Assembly (NCBI GenBank): GCA_031082425.1
Contig: JAVHLB010000002.1
Location: forward strand, 289,122 to 353,121
Reading direction: 5' to 3'
From: Candidatus Edwardsbacteria bacterium
GTDB taxonomy: Bacteria; Edwardsbacteria; AC1; EtOH8
DNA: 64,000 bases
Shown here: piece by piece, positions 8,479 through 17,722 of the stretch
Layout: each line of letters opens with the position of its first letter
Numbering within the stretch: position 1 is the stretch's first letter
Position numbers and translations under genes: made by a program
Notes under the pieces: model-generated
What the model was told of the DNA's origin: nothing
The model's input: only the letters and a program-made list of their open reading frames with translations
The model's database searches: none

Positions 8479-11400
8479 TTATCGAAGCAATCCCTCTTTC
8501 CTCTTCAGCTCGGCCGCCTTCTTCTCCATCACATCCGAAGCGAACCCGGCAGCGATGGCCTTGCCCTTCTTCAAGGTGGGCAGGCCGAATTGCTTTTGAC
8601 CGGCCTTTCCCTGGGGCAGGTTTGGCAGGGCTGAGCCTCCCAGCTCTATCAGCACCTGCTTGGTGGTCTTCCCTGAGGCCGGCTGAATTCCGGCTTTGAG
8701 GTGCTGCAGCCGCCCCTCGCTATTGACGAAACTGCCGTCGCTCTCGGCAAAGCTTGACGCCGGCAGGACGATGTCGGCCAGCTTGGCGGTCTCGGTCAGG
8801 AACAGGTCGCAGACAATGAGTTTTTCCAGCTTGGCCAGAGCGGTCTTGATCTTGTCCCCGTTCTCCAGGCTGCCGGCCGGGTCCTCGTTGAGCAGCACCG
8901 CGGCCTTTATCTTGCCCTTCAGTATCCCGGAAGCCTCGATGTTGACAAAGCGGTCCACCCCGTTGGCGTTGGCCTTGGCCCGCAGGGCGATGAAATTCTC
9001 CGGAACATCCATCAGCAGAAGGATGTTGGCAATGGCCTTGATGGTTTCGGGATCCACTGCATCGGCGTTGAATGCCAATATTGAATTCTGGTCTTCCAAC
9101 AGCAGTTTGGCCAGGCTCTCGATATCGGCCTTCTTCAATCCGCTGTTGGTTGTCACCGCGGCGGCGCTGAGCTTGCCCAGGACCTTGGCCAGTTCCTTGT
9201 ATCCGGGATATTTGGACCGGCACTTGGCCAGCAGGGCTTTGAGCACTCCGTTCAGGGCGAAGGACAACCCGCCTTTTTTAATGACCAGTTCCTGTGCGGC
9301 GATCTCGCCCAGCTTGGTGGCCTTCTCCTGCAGGGAGTAAACCTTGGATCCTTGTTTGACCGCCTTTCTGATCATCTGGGAGAACACCGGCTGCTCGGCA
9401 TAGGCATCGGACCCGATCAGGAAAATGGTCTTGGCCTCGGACAGCGACTGGTAACCCCTGCCGTTGGCCTTGCCTAAAATATTCTCCATGGCATTCAGCG
9501 GCTGGCCGTTCTCAGTATGAGCAAAACTGCCGAACTGTCTGACGCCCTTCTTCTCGGCCCAGGAGCGCAGGCCCTCGGCCTCTTCGAGGCTGGTCCGGCC
9601 GGAGGCGAATACCGCCACCGAATCCGGCCCGTATTTCTTGACCACGGCGTCGATATCGGAATTGACCTTGTTTATGGCCTCGGACCAGGCGATCTCCTGG
9701 TGCTTGGCTCCGGCTTTGGCCAGCGGTGCGGTCAAGCGTTCGGGGGAATGAATGAGTTCGAACCCGAATTTGCCCTTGAAGCACAGCGAGCCCTGGCTGA
9801 CCGGGCTGTCCTCGCTGCCGGTGACCCGGACCACCTTGTTGTCCATGATATTCAGGTCCAGACCGCAGCCCACTCCGCAGAAGGTGCAAACCGAGGGGAC
9901 CTTCTCCATCTTCCAGGGCGAGGGCTTGATGTGCCGCACCCTCTCGGTCAGCGCCCCCACCGGGCAGGTCTCGATGCAGACCCCGCAGGACACGCAGGGC
10001 GACTCGGGATATGGCTTCTCCATGGTGGGCGCCACGATGGCGTTGAATCCCCGGTAGACGAAGCCCAAGGCCGCCGCCCCCACCACCTCCAGGCACATCC
10101 TGACGCAGCGGCCGCACATCACGCATTTGCTCTGGTCGCGCACCAGGAAGGGATGGCTGTGGTCGATGGGATGCTGCTTGACCTCGCCCATGAAGCGTTG
10201 GACCATCACGTCATAGACCGTGGCGTAATCGCGTAGCTTGCACTCCTGCATGTCGGCGCAGCCGCACTCCAGGCAGCGCTTGGCCTCCTCGATGGCGGTA
10301 AGGCGTGAGAAGCCCTTCTCCACCTCGTCGAAATTCCTTCTCTGGGAGGGCTCCAGCATCGGCATCTTGGCCTTGGCCTTTTTGGGCTCATCGGCGAACA
10401 GCTCCTTGGGCACCTGGTTGATCTTGCCCTTGGTGATGTTGTATTGTTTGGTTTTCTTGATTATCTTTCCGGTCCTCAGATATTCGTCAATGCCCTGGGC
10501 CGCCTGGCGGGCCCCTCCGATGGCCTCCACCACGGTGGCCGCCCCGGTGGCCATGTCCCCGGCGGCAAATACCTTGGGATCGGCGGTAGCCCCGGTCTGG
10601 GGATCGGTCTCCAGGGTGCTCCAGCGGGTCACTTTCAGATTGTGATTCTCACCCAATCCGGACAGGTCGGGGCTCTGCCCGATGCAGGAGATGATCAGGT
10701 CGGCCTCGATATGAAAGTCTGAATTCTGGACCGGCACCGGACGGCGGCGGCCCGAGGCGTCCGGCTCTCCCAGCTCCATCTTCTGGCAGGAGATGGCCCC
10801 GTTCTGGTCGTGGCTGCAGGCGATCACCCGGGTGGGTGCGGTCAGGAACTGGAACTTGACCCCCTCGTGCTTGGCCTCCTCGATCTCGAAGGGGTTGGCC
10901 GGCATCTCCTTTTCCGAGCGGCGGTAGACGATGAACACCTCCTCGGCCCCCAGCCGCAGCGAGGTTCGGGCCGCGTCGATGGCGGTGTTGCCGCCGCCGA
11001 TCACCGCCACCTTTTTGCCCACGTTGAATTTCTCGCCCAAGGTCAGGCGCTTAAGAAAATCGATCCCGGCCACTACCCCGCGGTCCTCCTCGTTCTCCAC
11101 CCCCATCCGGGAGGAGGCGTGGGCCCCCATGCCCAGGAAGACCGCGTCATACTGTTCTTTCAGGCCTTCCAGGGTGATGTCCTGGCCCAATTTCTGATTA
11201 TATTTTATCTCCACCCCCAGGTCGGTGACGGTCTTGACCTCCTGGTCCAGCACCTCCTTGGGCAGGCGGTACTGCGGAATGCCGTAGCGCAGCCATCCGC
11301 CGGACTTGGGCAGGGCCTCGAAGATGGTGACGGCGTGACCCTTTTGGCGCAGATAGTAGGCGGCAGTCAGCCCGGCCGGGCCGGCCCCCACCACCGCCAC

Positions 11401-11982
11401 CTTCTTGCCGCTGTCGGGCGCCACCGGTGGCAGGTATGGCCGGCCGGAGTTGAGGTCGAGATCGGCCGCATGCCGCTTGAGGTAGCAGATGGACACCGGC
11501 TCCTCCACCAGGTTGCGGCGGCACTCGGTCTCGCAGGGATGGGGGCAGACCCTTCCCAGCGAGGCCGGCAGGGGAAGGGTCTCCTTGATCAGCTTGATGG
11601 CCTCGGCCTCCATGCCGTTGGCGATCAGCGCGCTGTAGCCCTGGACGTCGCAGCCGGCCGGGCAGGTGTCCACGCAGGGAGCGATGCAGTCGCCGTAGTG
11701 GTTGGACAGCAGCAGGCCCAGCGCCATCTGGCGGGCGGCCTTCACCCGGTCGTTCTCGGTCTCCACCACCATCCCGTCCATCACCTTGGTGGCGCAGGCC
11801 GGCACGAAGCCCCGGGCGTTCTTGACCTCCACCAGGCACACCCAGCAGGAGCCGTAGGGCTCCAGCTTGCTGTCATGGCACAGGGTGGGGATGAAGGCCC
11901 CCTGGTCCCTGGCCACCTCGACTATGGTCTGATTGGAATCGCAGGCGATCTGTTTGCCGTTGAATGTGATGTTTATCTGCAT
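8479..11982 (-). CDS. NuoG/FdhA-like iron-sulfur subunit fused to a GltD-like NADPH/FAD module
   Basis: The 1167-aa fusion has these parts in order: a [2Fe-2S] domain with C35, C46, C49 and C63; a GltD-type [4Fe-4S] region (C99-C111 and C146-C154); an FAD site GAGPAGL near 199; an NADPH site GGGNTAIDAAR near 329; a NuoG-like CLECGC...EC motif near 570-581; two [4Fe-4S] clusters (C620-C630, C663-C673); a molybdopterin-oxidoreductase iron-sulfur motif (C699, C702, C706, C734); and a degenerate molybdopterin domain to the end. No catalytic Cys or Sec is visible in that domain, and the usual C-terminal cofactor-binding domain seems missing. It starts two bases after the NuoF-like stop. The likely role is electron transfer among NAD(H), NADP(H) and ferredoxin. 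Confidence 0.9.
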   Translation of the reverse strand: MQINITFNGKQIACDSNQTIVEVARDQGAFIPTLCHDSKLEPYGSCWVCLVEVKNARGFVPACATKVMDGMVVETENDRVKAARQMALGLLLSNHYGDCIAPCVDTCPAGCDVQGYSALIANGMEAEAIKLIKETLPLPASLGRVCPHPCETECRRNLVEEPVSICYLKRHAADLDLNSGRPYLPPVAPDSGKKVAVVGAGPAGLTAAYYLRQKGHAVTIFEALPKSGGWLRYGIPQYRLPKEVLDQEVKTVTDLGVEIKYNQKLGQDITLEGLKEQYDAVFLGMGAHASSRMGVENEEDRGVVAGIDFLKRLTLGEKFNVGKKVAVIGGGNTAIDAARTSLRLGAEEVFIVYRRSEKEMPANPFEIEEAKHEGVKFQFLTAPTRVIACSHDQNGAISCQKMELGEPDASGRRRPVPVQNSDFHIEADLIISCIGQSPDLSGLGENHNLKVTRWSTLETDPQTGATADPKVFAAGDMATGAATVVEAIGGARQAAQGIDEYLRTGKIIKKTKQYNITKGKINQVPKELFADEPKKAKAKMPMLEPSQRRNFDEVEKGFSRLTAIEEAKRCLECGCADMQECKLRDYATVYDVMVQRFMGEVKQHPIDHSHPFLVRDQSKCVMCGRCVRMCLEVVGAAALGFVYRGFNAIVAPTMEKPYPESPCVSCGVCIETCPVGALTERVRHIKPSPWKMEKVPSVCTFCGVGCGLDLNIMDNKVVRVTGSEDSPVSQGSLCFKGKFGFELIHSPERLTAPLAKAGAKHQEIAWSEAINKVNSDIDAVVKKYGPDSVAVFASGRTSLEEAEGLRSWAEKKGVRQFGSFAHTENGQPLNAMENILGKANGRGYQSLSEAKTIFLIGSDAYAEQPVFSQMIRKAVKQGSKVYSLQEKATKLGEIAAQELVIKKGGLSFALNGVLKALLAKCRSKYPGYKELAKVLGKLSAAAVTTNSGLKKADIESLAKLLLEDQNSILAFNADAVDPETIKAIANILLLMDVPENFIALRAKANANGVDRFVNIEASGILKGKIKAAVLLNEDPAGSLENGDKIKTALAKLEKLIVCDLFLTETAKLADIVLPASSFAESDGSFVNSEGRLQHLKAGIQPASGKTTKQVLIELGGSALPNLPQGKAGQKQFGLPTLKKGKAIAAGFASDVMEKKAAELKRKEGLLR

Positions 11983-11984
11983 TT

Positions 11985-13823
11985 CTACCTCACCTTTATG
12001 GCGTCGAATTTACATTTGGTCACGCAATTGCCGCACTTGATGCAGGTCTCCTGGTCTATCACGTGGGGTTTCTTCACCTGTCCCGAGATGGCCGTCACCG
12101 GGCAGACCCTGGCGCAGGCGGTGCAGCCCACGCATTTCTCGGGGACGATCTCGTACTTCAGCAGTTCCTTGCAGGAGTGGGCCGGACACCTCTTCTCCTT
12201 GATGTGGGCTTCGTACTCCTCACGGAAATATTTGACGGTGGTCAGCACCGGATTGGGCGCGGTCTGTCCCAGCCCGCACAGCGAAGAGATCTTGATCTTC
12301 TCGGCCAGCTCCAGCAGCAGTTCTATGTCCCCCTCTTTGCCCTGGCCCTTGGTGATCCGCTCCAGGGTCTCCAGCATCCGCTTGGTGCCCACCCGGCAGA
12401 AGGTGCATTTGCCGCAGGATTCCTTCTGGGTGAAATCCAGAAAGAACCGGGCGATGTCCACCATGCAGGTGGTGTCGTCCATCACCACCATGCCGCCCGA
12501 GCCCATGATGGCCCCGGTCTGGCCCACCGAATCGTAGTCCACGATGGTGTTGCCCAGGGCCGCCGGGATACAGCCGCCCGAGGGGCCGCCCATCTGCACC
12601 GCCTTGAAGCTGCGGCCGTCCTTGATGCCGCCCCCCACCTCGTGGATGATCTCGTTGATGGTGATGCCCATCGGCACCTCCACCAGCCCGCCCCGGGCGA
12701 TCTTGCCGGCCAGGGCGAACACTTTTGAGCCCTTGCTCTTCTCGGTGCCCAGGGAAGCGAAGGCCGCCGCCCCGTTGAGGATGATCCAGGGCACGTTGGC
12801 GAAGGTCTCCACGTTGTTGATGTTGGTGGGCTTGCCCCACAGGCCGGACACCGCCGGGAAGGGCGGCCTGAGGCGGGGCATCCCCCGCTGGCCCTCGATG
12901 GAGGCCATCAGGGCCGTCTCCTCGCCGCAGACGAAGGCCCCGGCCCCCTCCTTAATCTTCATCTCGAAGCAGAACTTGGTGCCCATGATGTTCTTTCCCA
13001 GAAAGCCCCTCTTCTTGGCCTGCTCGATGGCCAGCTTCAGCCGCTCCACCGCCAGGGGATATTCGGCCCGGACGTAGAAATAGCCCTCGTCGGCCCCGAT
13101 GGCGTAACCGGCGATCAGCATCCCCTCCATCACGTTGTGGGGGTCGCCCTCCAGCACGCTGCGGTCCATGAAGGCCCCGGGGTCGCCCTCGTCGCCGTTG
13201 CAGACGATGTATTTTTTGCCGCCCTGGGAGCCCCGGGCGAAATGCCATTTGCGCCCGGTGGGGAAGCCGGCCCCGCCCCGGCCCCTTAAGCCGGAGTCCA
13301 GCACCTCCTTGATGACCTGGTCGGGCGACATCTTCCTGAGTGCCTTCTCCAGGGCTTTATATCCGCCGTGGGCCATGTAATCCTCTATCTTCTCGGGATC
13401 CATCTGCCCGCAGTTGCGCAGCACGATCCTCTTCTGCTTGGCGTAAAAGCTGTCGTCCGGCAGGGCCCGGTCGCTGGCCCTCACCAGCCATTCGGCCACC
13501 GGCTGCCCTTTGGTCAGATGCTGGTCGACGAAGCGCGGCATCCGGTCCGGGGTCATGTTGCCGTAGGTGTAGACCTGGCCGTTCTTGTGGTGGACGTCCA
13601 GCAGGACCTCGCTGTAGCACATGCCCACGCAGCCGGTGTCGGAGACCTGGACGTTGAGTTTGGCTTTTTTAAGGCTCTCCATCAGGGCCGCCTTGACCTT
13701 GTGGCCGCCGGCCGCGATGCCGCAGCTGCCCAGCCCCACCACTATCCGGTAGTCCGGAGCCGTCGGCTTTTTTACGGCCTTCTTCTTGGGAAGGGTTTTG
13801 GCTTTAGAGGTCGCTTTTTTCAA
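11985..13823 (-). CDS. NuoF/HydB-like NADH-binding flavoprotein subunit
   Basis: The 612-aa protein has a Lys/Ala/Pro-rich N-terminal extension (about 1-22), then a thioredoxin-like [2Fe-2S] domain (GSCGIAAGG and GCVGMCYSE). The NuoF FMN/NADH core shows RGRGGAGFPTGRKW and NGDEGDPGAFMDR. A [4Fe-4S] motif ESCGKCTFCRVGTKRM follows, and a C-terminal pair of ferredoxin clusters (CVGCTACARVCP, CIKCGNCVTKC). The extra domains at both ends match HydB of electron-bifurcating hydrogenases rather than plain complex I NuoF. It oxidises or reduces NAD(H) for the complex. Confidence 0.94.
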   Translation of the reverse strand: MKKATSKAKTLPKKKAVKKPTAPDYRIVVGLGSCGIAAGGHKVKAALMESLKKAKLNVQVSDTGCVGMCYSEVLLDVHHKNGQVYTYGNMTPDRMPRFVDQHLTKGQPVAEWLVRASDRALPDDSFYAKQKRIVLRNCGQMDPEKIEDYMAHGGYKALEKALRKMSPDQVIKEVLDSGLRGRGGAGFPTGRKWHFARGSQGGKKYIVCNGDEGDPGAFMDRSVLEGDPHNVMEGMLIAGYAIGADEGYFYVRAEYPLAVERLKLAIEQAKKRGFLGKNIMGTKFCFEMKIKEGAGAFVCGEETALMASIEGQRGMPRLRPPFPAVSGLWGKPTNINNVETFANVPWIILNGAAAFASLGTEKSKGSKVFALAGKIARGGLVEVPMGITINEIIHEVGGGIKDGRSFKAVQMGGPSGGCIPAALGNTIVDYDSVGQTGAIMGSGGMVVMDDTTCMVDIARFFLDFTQKESCGKCTFCRVGTKRMLETLERITKGQGKEGDIELLLELAEKIKISSLCGLGQTAPNPVLTTVKYFREEYEAHIKEKRCPAHSCKELLKYEIVPEKCVGCTACARVCPVTAISGQVKKPHVIDQETCIKCGNCVTKCKFDAIKVR

Positions 13824-13859
13824 GACAGGATCCTCCTTGTATATGAAGTAATTTTACAA

Positions 13860-14112
13860 TCCATGGGCCTCTCTCCGTTGCGGGGAGAGGTTGGAGAGGG
13901 GTCAAAACCGGATTCCCGATTTCCCGGAAATGACATGTATTGCCGGGCGGTGCCGCCAAGGGCGAATGACCATCCGCCTCTACAATAATGTTTCCTTTGT
14001 GTGCTTTGTGTTCTCTGTGGTTAAAACAAGTTTTTTTAACAAACCGTGTTTATCCGTGTCCCATTTCTTAATAACATCCCTCTCCTAATGCTTTAGGGGA
14101 GGGGCAGGGTGG
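13860..14112. repeat. Patchwork of short repeat elements between the NuoE- and NuoF-like genes
   Basis: No gene is visible. There are two C/G-rich family B hairpins (about 13869-13900 and 14083-14112). Between them is a degenerate palindrome-like stretch (about 13933-13985), and then the phrase-like sequence 'gtgctttgtgttctctgtggtt' region and 'gtttatccgtgtccc' (13995-14064). Similar phrases recur elsewhere in the window. Confidence 0.65.
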
Positions 14113-14114
14113 GG

Positions 14115-14591
14115 TCAGTACTCCTTTACCGCCTTGATGGCGCTCTCCGGGGTCAGCCGGCCGAAGGTGTCGTTGTCCACCATCATCACCGGGGCCAGGC
14201 TGCAGCATCCCAGGCAGGCCACCGATTCCACCGTGAACTTGCCGTCGGCCGTGGTCTCCCCATCTTTGACATTCAGTCCGGCCTCGATGGCCACGCTGAC
14301 CTTCTCGGCCCCGCCCACGTGGCAGGCCGTCCCGTGGCACACCCTCACCAGGTGCTTCCCTATGGGCTTCAGGCGGAACTGGGTGTAAAAAGTGGCCACC
14401 CCGTAGATCTGGCTCAGCGGTATCGCCAAACCCTCGGAGATGGCCCTCAAGCTGTCCTGCGACAGGAAACCCAGCGCCACCTGCACCTCCTGCAGCACCG
14501 GGATCAGCGCCCCCTTGTTGCCCTTGTATTTGGCCAGGACCCGGTCGATCTTCCCGGCATCGGGATTTGTCTTTCCGGCAGCCTTCTTCAT
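14115..14591 (-). CDS. NuoE/HydC-like [2Fe-2S] subunit
   Basis: The 158-aa protein has the thioredoxin-like NuoE fold. Four cluster ligands are visible: the pair in CHGTACHVGG and the pair in CLGCCSLAP. The N-terminal helical part includes GNKGALIPVLQEVQ and GVATFYTQF. It accepts electrons next to the FMN site of NuoF-type subunits. It is first in the set with the NuoF-like and GltD-NuoG genes, but 290 bases of repeats separate it from the NuoF-like gene, so a transcript across all three is probable rather than shown. Confidence 0.94.
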   Translation of the reverse strand: MKKAAGKTNPDAGKIDRVLAKYKGNKGALIPVLQEVQVALGFLSQDSLRAISEGLAIPLSQIYGVATFYTQFRLKPIGKHLVRVCHGTACHVGGAEKVSVAIEAGLNVKDGETTADGKFTVESVACLGCCSLAPVMMVDNDTFGRLTPESAIKAVKEY

Positions 14592-14732
14592 ATATCTCTC
14601 GCATTTTTATGTTTGGATTAATATAAGAAAATATTTTAACATATAGCCCGCCGCAGTTCAAGATAATTTTATATACGACATTTCCTTTGACTGGCCTCCG
14701 GATTTATCGTATAATTCCGGGATTATTATCAT

Positions 14733-14788
14733 AACTCAACCCCACACCCCTTCTCTTTAAAAGAGAAGGGGCGCAGGGGGGATGAGTT
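14733..14788. repeat. Family B inverted repeat
   Basis: A long imperfect hairpin with outer arms AACTCA/TGAGTT and an inner CCCCTTCTCTTT / AAGAGAAGGGG stem. It resembles elements near 13869, 14083, 17563, 19938, 46373 and 46911. It lies between divergent genes. Confidence 0.7.
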
Positions 14789-14836
14789 GGTATCAGATCA
14801 ACTATAGCTGCAACAATATCATGGATAAAATATAGA

Positions 14837-15928
14837 ATGATCCCCCCGACACCAAAACCCTCCCCCCGCCTGCTGCATATCGACTGGGCCCGCGGCCTGG
14901 CCGTGCTGTGGATGATCCGGGGCCACGTGATAGATTCTTTCCTGGCGCCGGCTTACCGGCAGTCCCAGGCCTTCCATTTCTGTCAGATGCTGGGGGCCTA
15001 TACCGCCCCGGCCTTCCTGTTCCTGGCCGGGCTGTCGGTGGGGCTGAGCTATGCCAAGATGGACCAGATGGACATCTCCTTCGGCAAAAGGCTGTGGTTC
15101 TCCACCCGGCGGGGGCTGGAGGTGCTGGGCATCGCCTACTTGTTCCGGCTGGAGGAGTTCCTGCAGTGGGCGCCATACTCAAAGTGGCGGGACCTCCTGA
15201 AGTTCGATATCCTCAATAATATCGGGATATCCCTGATATTGGTGGGTTTGCTTTTCGCAGTGATAAAAAAGAACCATCTTAGATACTGGGCTCTGGCCGC
15301 AACGGCCATCCTGGTGGCTTTGCTATCACCGGCGGTCTGGAGCTCTCCGCTGGTCAATTCACTGCCCTGGTATATCCGGAATTTCTTCAATGCGTCCGTC
15401 GGGTTCGGGTACTTTCCCCTTTTCCCGTATTTTGTTTTCGTCCCGGCCGGGGCCATGGCGGGCCTGCTGACCAGGCGATTCAGAGGCGACAAATTAAAGC
15501 TGATCCTCCTGCACTACGGGCTGATCGCCGCCGGGATGCTGCTGATGCTGGGCGGGATCTGGGCCGCCGTCAGCATCCCCCATTCCCACGGCTGGATATT
15601 GTTCTACAACAGTCCGGAATATTCCTTTATCCGGATAGGGATGCAGGCCGTGGTGCTGTCGGAATGTTTCTTTCTGTGCCTGTTGTTCAAACCGGAGAGC
15701 TTCTCCTTCATGCGGCTGATGGGCCGGCACTCACTGATGCTCTACTGGGTGCACATCGCCCTGGTCTACGGCCGGCTGACCTCCGGCCTGCAGAAAGATC
15801 TGAACTGGCCGCAGGCTATCACAGCCCTGGTCCTGACCGTGGCCCTGATGGTCCTGCTGGCCTGGACGGTGGAGAATTGGGCCAGGATAAGACCCCGCCT
15901 TTCTTTCCCCACGAAATACACCAAATGA
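14837..15928 (+). CDS. Membrane acyltransferase-like protein (DUF1624/HGSNAT type)
   Basis: The 363-aa integral membrane protein has about ten hydrophobic segments. It starts with HIDWARGLAVLWMIRGHVID, the signature of the heparan-alpha-glucosaminide acetyltransferase/DUF1624 family, which moves acyl groups across the membrane onto sugars. ALFLAGLSVG-like text and a late MRLMGRHSLMLYWVH segment fit this family. The acceptor is unknown. It is a single gene with a strong terminator at 15951. Confidence 0.85.
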   Translation: MIPPTPKPSPRLLHIDWARGLAVLWMIRGHVIDSFLAPAYRQSQAFHFCQMLGAYTAPAFLFLAGLSVGLSYAKMDQMDISFGKRLWFSTRRGLEVLGIAYLFRLEEFLQWAPYSKWRDLLKFDILNNIGISLILVGLLFAVIKKNHLRYWALAATAILVALLSPAVWSSPLVNSLPWYIRNFFNASVGFGYFPLFPYFVFVPAGAMAGLLTRRFRGDKLKLILLHYGLIAAGMLLMLGGIWAAVSIPHSHGWILFYNSPEYSFIRIGMQAVVLSECFFLCLLFKPESFSFMRLMGRHSLMLYWVHIALVYGRLTSGLQKDLNWPQAITALVLTVALMVLLAWTVENWARIRPRLSFPTKYTK

Positions 15929-15950
15929 CACGAAAACACTTTTCAAATAA

Positions 15951-15980
15951 TAAAGGGACACAGACTGCTGTGTCCCTTTA
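15951..15980 (+). terminator. Terminator of the acyltransferase-like gene
   Basis: A perfect 13-bp stem (TAAAGGGACACAG with its complement) on an ACTG loop, 22 bases after the stop. Confidence 0.75.
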
Positions 15981-16466
15981 TCTATTGTCCTTTACCGTTA
16001 TCTACATTTATCTTTCCGGTTTGATTGGAACTACCCAGATCCGCTGCAGGCGGATAGGCGGGGTCCGGGGGCGCAGAAGCGGAGAATAACAGAAAACAAT
16101 TATTTAAGAGACATTTGCGCCAGAGAACCAACCACCTATTAGCAGGGTAGGTAGCCTTACAAATTCATTTAGAAAAACGGTCAGCCCTGTGCCCCCGGCG
16201 GGTCTTTCGCCCTTTCTGCCCGCACAGAAAGGGCCGCGAGAAAACAGAATGCTGTCAGAGATCAAATATCGCTTCCGCCATATACCCATCCTTGGTCCTT
16301 TCTGCTCTCAATCCGTGGATGACACTGTCACCCATTCGGCTTGCCAGGCCAGCTGGCCATCTCAGGGTGACAGTGCCGCAAGATAGCGACAGCCGGGCAC
16401 GCCTGCCTGCACGGCAAAGGAACTTATCCCAAATTTCATTTCCTGTCAATATATTTCTCCGCTTGG
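15981..16466. other. Gene-free stretch with decayed repeats
   Basis: No convincing coding sequence. It holds G/C-rich imperfect inverted repeats, for example around 16205-16235 and 16318-16375, where GTGACACTGTCACCC-like text recurs inverted as GGGTGACAG. These look like eroded interspersed elements. Confidence 0.5.
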
Positions 16467-16495
16467 TTGACTCTGCCCCAAAAGTGTTTTATAAT
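16467..16495 (+). promoter_or_regulatory. Sigma-70-type promoter for the M42 peptidase gene
   Basis: TTGACT at 16467-16472, a 17-base spacer, and a perfect TATAAT at 16490-16495. The gene starts 43 bases downstream with an AAGGAG site. Confidence 0.85.
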
Positions 16496-16538
16496 TCATC
16501 GTACATTCAGCTGACAAACAATAAATCTAAGGAGCAGC

Positions 16539-17558
16539 ATGGAGCGCATCGTTGAGATCTTGCGGGACCTGGAGGCCATCCATTCGCCGTCGGGATTCAC
16601 CAATCAGATCATGGGATATCTTGAGGTGCTGGCCCAGGGCGCCGGGATAACCACCAAACGCACCAACAAGGGCGGCCTGGTGGCCGGAAACCATCCCCAG
16701 CCCCGGCTGGTGGTGGCCGGGCATGTGGACACCCTGGGGGCCATGGTCAGCGGCATCAATGCCGACGGGAATCTGTCCCTCACCAAGATCGGCGGGCCCA
16801 TCCTGCCCTCGTTCGAGGGCGAGTATGTCACCATCCGAACCGTCAACGGCCGGGAGTTCCGGGGAACGCTTTTATTGAACAATCCCGCCGCCCATGTCAA
16901 TGACGAGGCCGAGAAGACCGTCCGCAAGGCCGAGAACATGCACATCCGGCTGGACGCCGAGGTGGCCAAAAAGGAGGACACCGAGGCTTTGGGCGTCCGG
17001 ATCGGCGATTTCATTTTCTTCGACCCCCGGTTCGAGTTCACCGAGACCGGCTATATCAAGTCGCGCTTTTTGGACGATAAGGCCGGCTCGGCCGCCATGC
17101 TGGACGCCATGCTGACCCTGGGGGCCGAGAAGCTCAAGACCATCCCGGTGGCCTTCTTCTTCTCCAATTACGAGGAGGTGGGGCACGGGGCGGCCTCCGG
17201 CCTGCCGGAGACCGCGGTGGAGATGCTGGTGGCCGACATGGGGGTGGTGGGCGAAAAGGTGGAGGGCGACGAAAGCTCGGTGTCCATCTGCGTCAAGGAT
17301 TCCACCGGGCCGTACGATTACGGCATCCGCTGCAAGCTGACCGAGCTGGCGGCCAGGAACAAGATCCCCCACAAGCTGGACGTGTTCCCGCATTACGGCT
17401 CGGACGGCTCGATTGCCTTGATAGCCGGGTACGACATCCGGGTGGGGCTGATCGGGCCGGGGGTCTCGGCCAGCCACGGCATGGAGCGGACCCATTTGAA
17501 GGGCCTGAACGCCACCCGGGACCTGATGCTGGCGTATATAAAAGAGACGCTGGGATAA
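16539..17558 (+). CDS. M42 family metallopeptidase (glutamyl aminopeptidase/endoglucanase type)
   Basis: The 339-aa protein has the five metal ligands and catalytic acid of the M42 aminopeptidases: GHVDTLGAM, the bridging Asp in FLDDKAGSAAML, NYEEVGHGA (catalytic Glu and ligand), VADMGVVG, and the late ASHGMERTH. These are cytosolic, two-metal, often tetrahedral (TET) peptidases that trim peptides from the N-terminus. A perfect promoter and AAGGAG ribosome site precede it. It is a single-gene unit. The substrate cannot be read from sequence. Confidence 0.94.
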   Translation: MERIVEILRDLEAIHSPSGFTNQIMGYLEVLAQGAGITTKRTNKGGLVAGNHPQPRLVVAGHVDTLGAMVSGINADGNLSLTKIGGPILPSFEGEYVTIRTVNGREFRGTLLLNNPAAHVNDEAEKTVRKAENMHIRLDAEVAKKEDTEALGVRIGDFIFFDPRFEFTETGYIKSRFLDDKAGSAAMLDAMLTLGAEKLKTIPVAFFFSNYEEVGHGAASGLPETAVEMLVADMGVVGEKVEGDESSVSICVKDSTGPYDYGIRCKLTELAARNKIPHKLDVFPHYGSDGSIALIAGYDIRVGLIGPGVSASHGMERTHLKGLNATRDLMLAYIKETLG

Positions 17559-17562
17559 CCGA

Positions 17563-17639
17563 CCTAACCCCTACCCCTTCCCGAAGCGGGAAGGGGTTTC
17601 TTATTGCCCCCTCCGCAACGGAGGAGGCAGGGGGCGGTC
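17563..17639. repeat. Family B hairpins after the M42 gene
   Basis: Two consecutive stems, CCCCTTCCC-gaag-CGGGAAGGGG and CCCCCTCCGC-aac-GGAGGAGG. The first is followed by TTTCTTATT and may end the M42 transcript. Confidence 0.65.
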
Positions 17640-17690
17640 ATTGCGAGAAGACTGCGAAGCCATACTTATGAAGCAATCCACGTTAACCAA
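17640..17690. repeat. Family C repeat (decayed)
   Basis: Read on the minus strand it contains GATTGCTTC...CTTCGCAGTCTTCTCGCAATGA. This is the same wording as the longer copy at 21912-22020. Confidence 0.6.
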
Positions 17691-17691
17691 T

Positions 17692-17722
17692 AGAAGAAGC
17701 CGGGCAATGCCCGGCTTCTTCT
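17692..17722 (-). terminator. Terminator overlapping the stop of the nuclease-helicase gene
   Basis: A perfect 14-bp stem (AGAAGAAGCCGGGC and its complement) around a 3-base loop. It begins at the TAG stop of the gene at 17721. Confidence 0.7.

Noticed and set aside
10810..12537. 575-codon plus-strand frame across the NuoG- and NuoF-like genes
   Set aside because: It spans two real minus-strand genes and reads as antisense of their iron-sulfur and FMN motifs.
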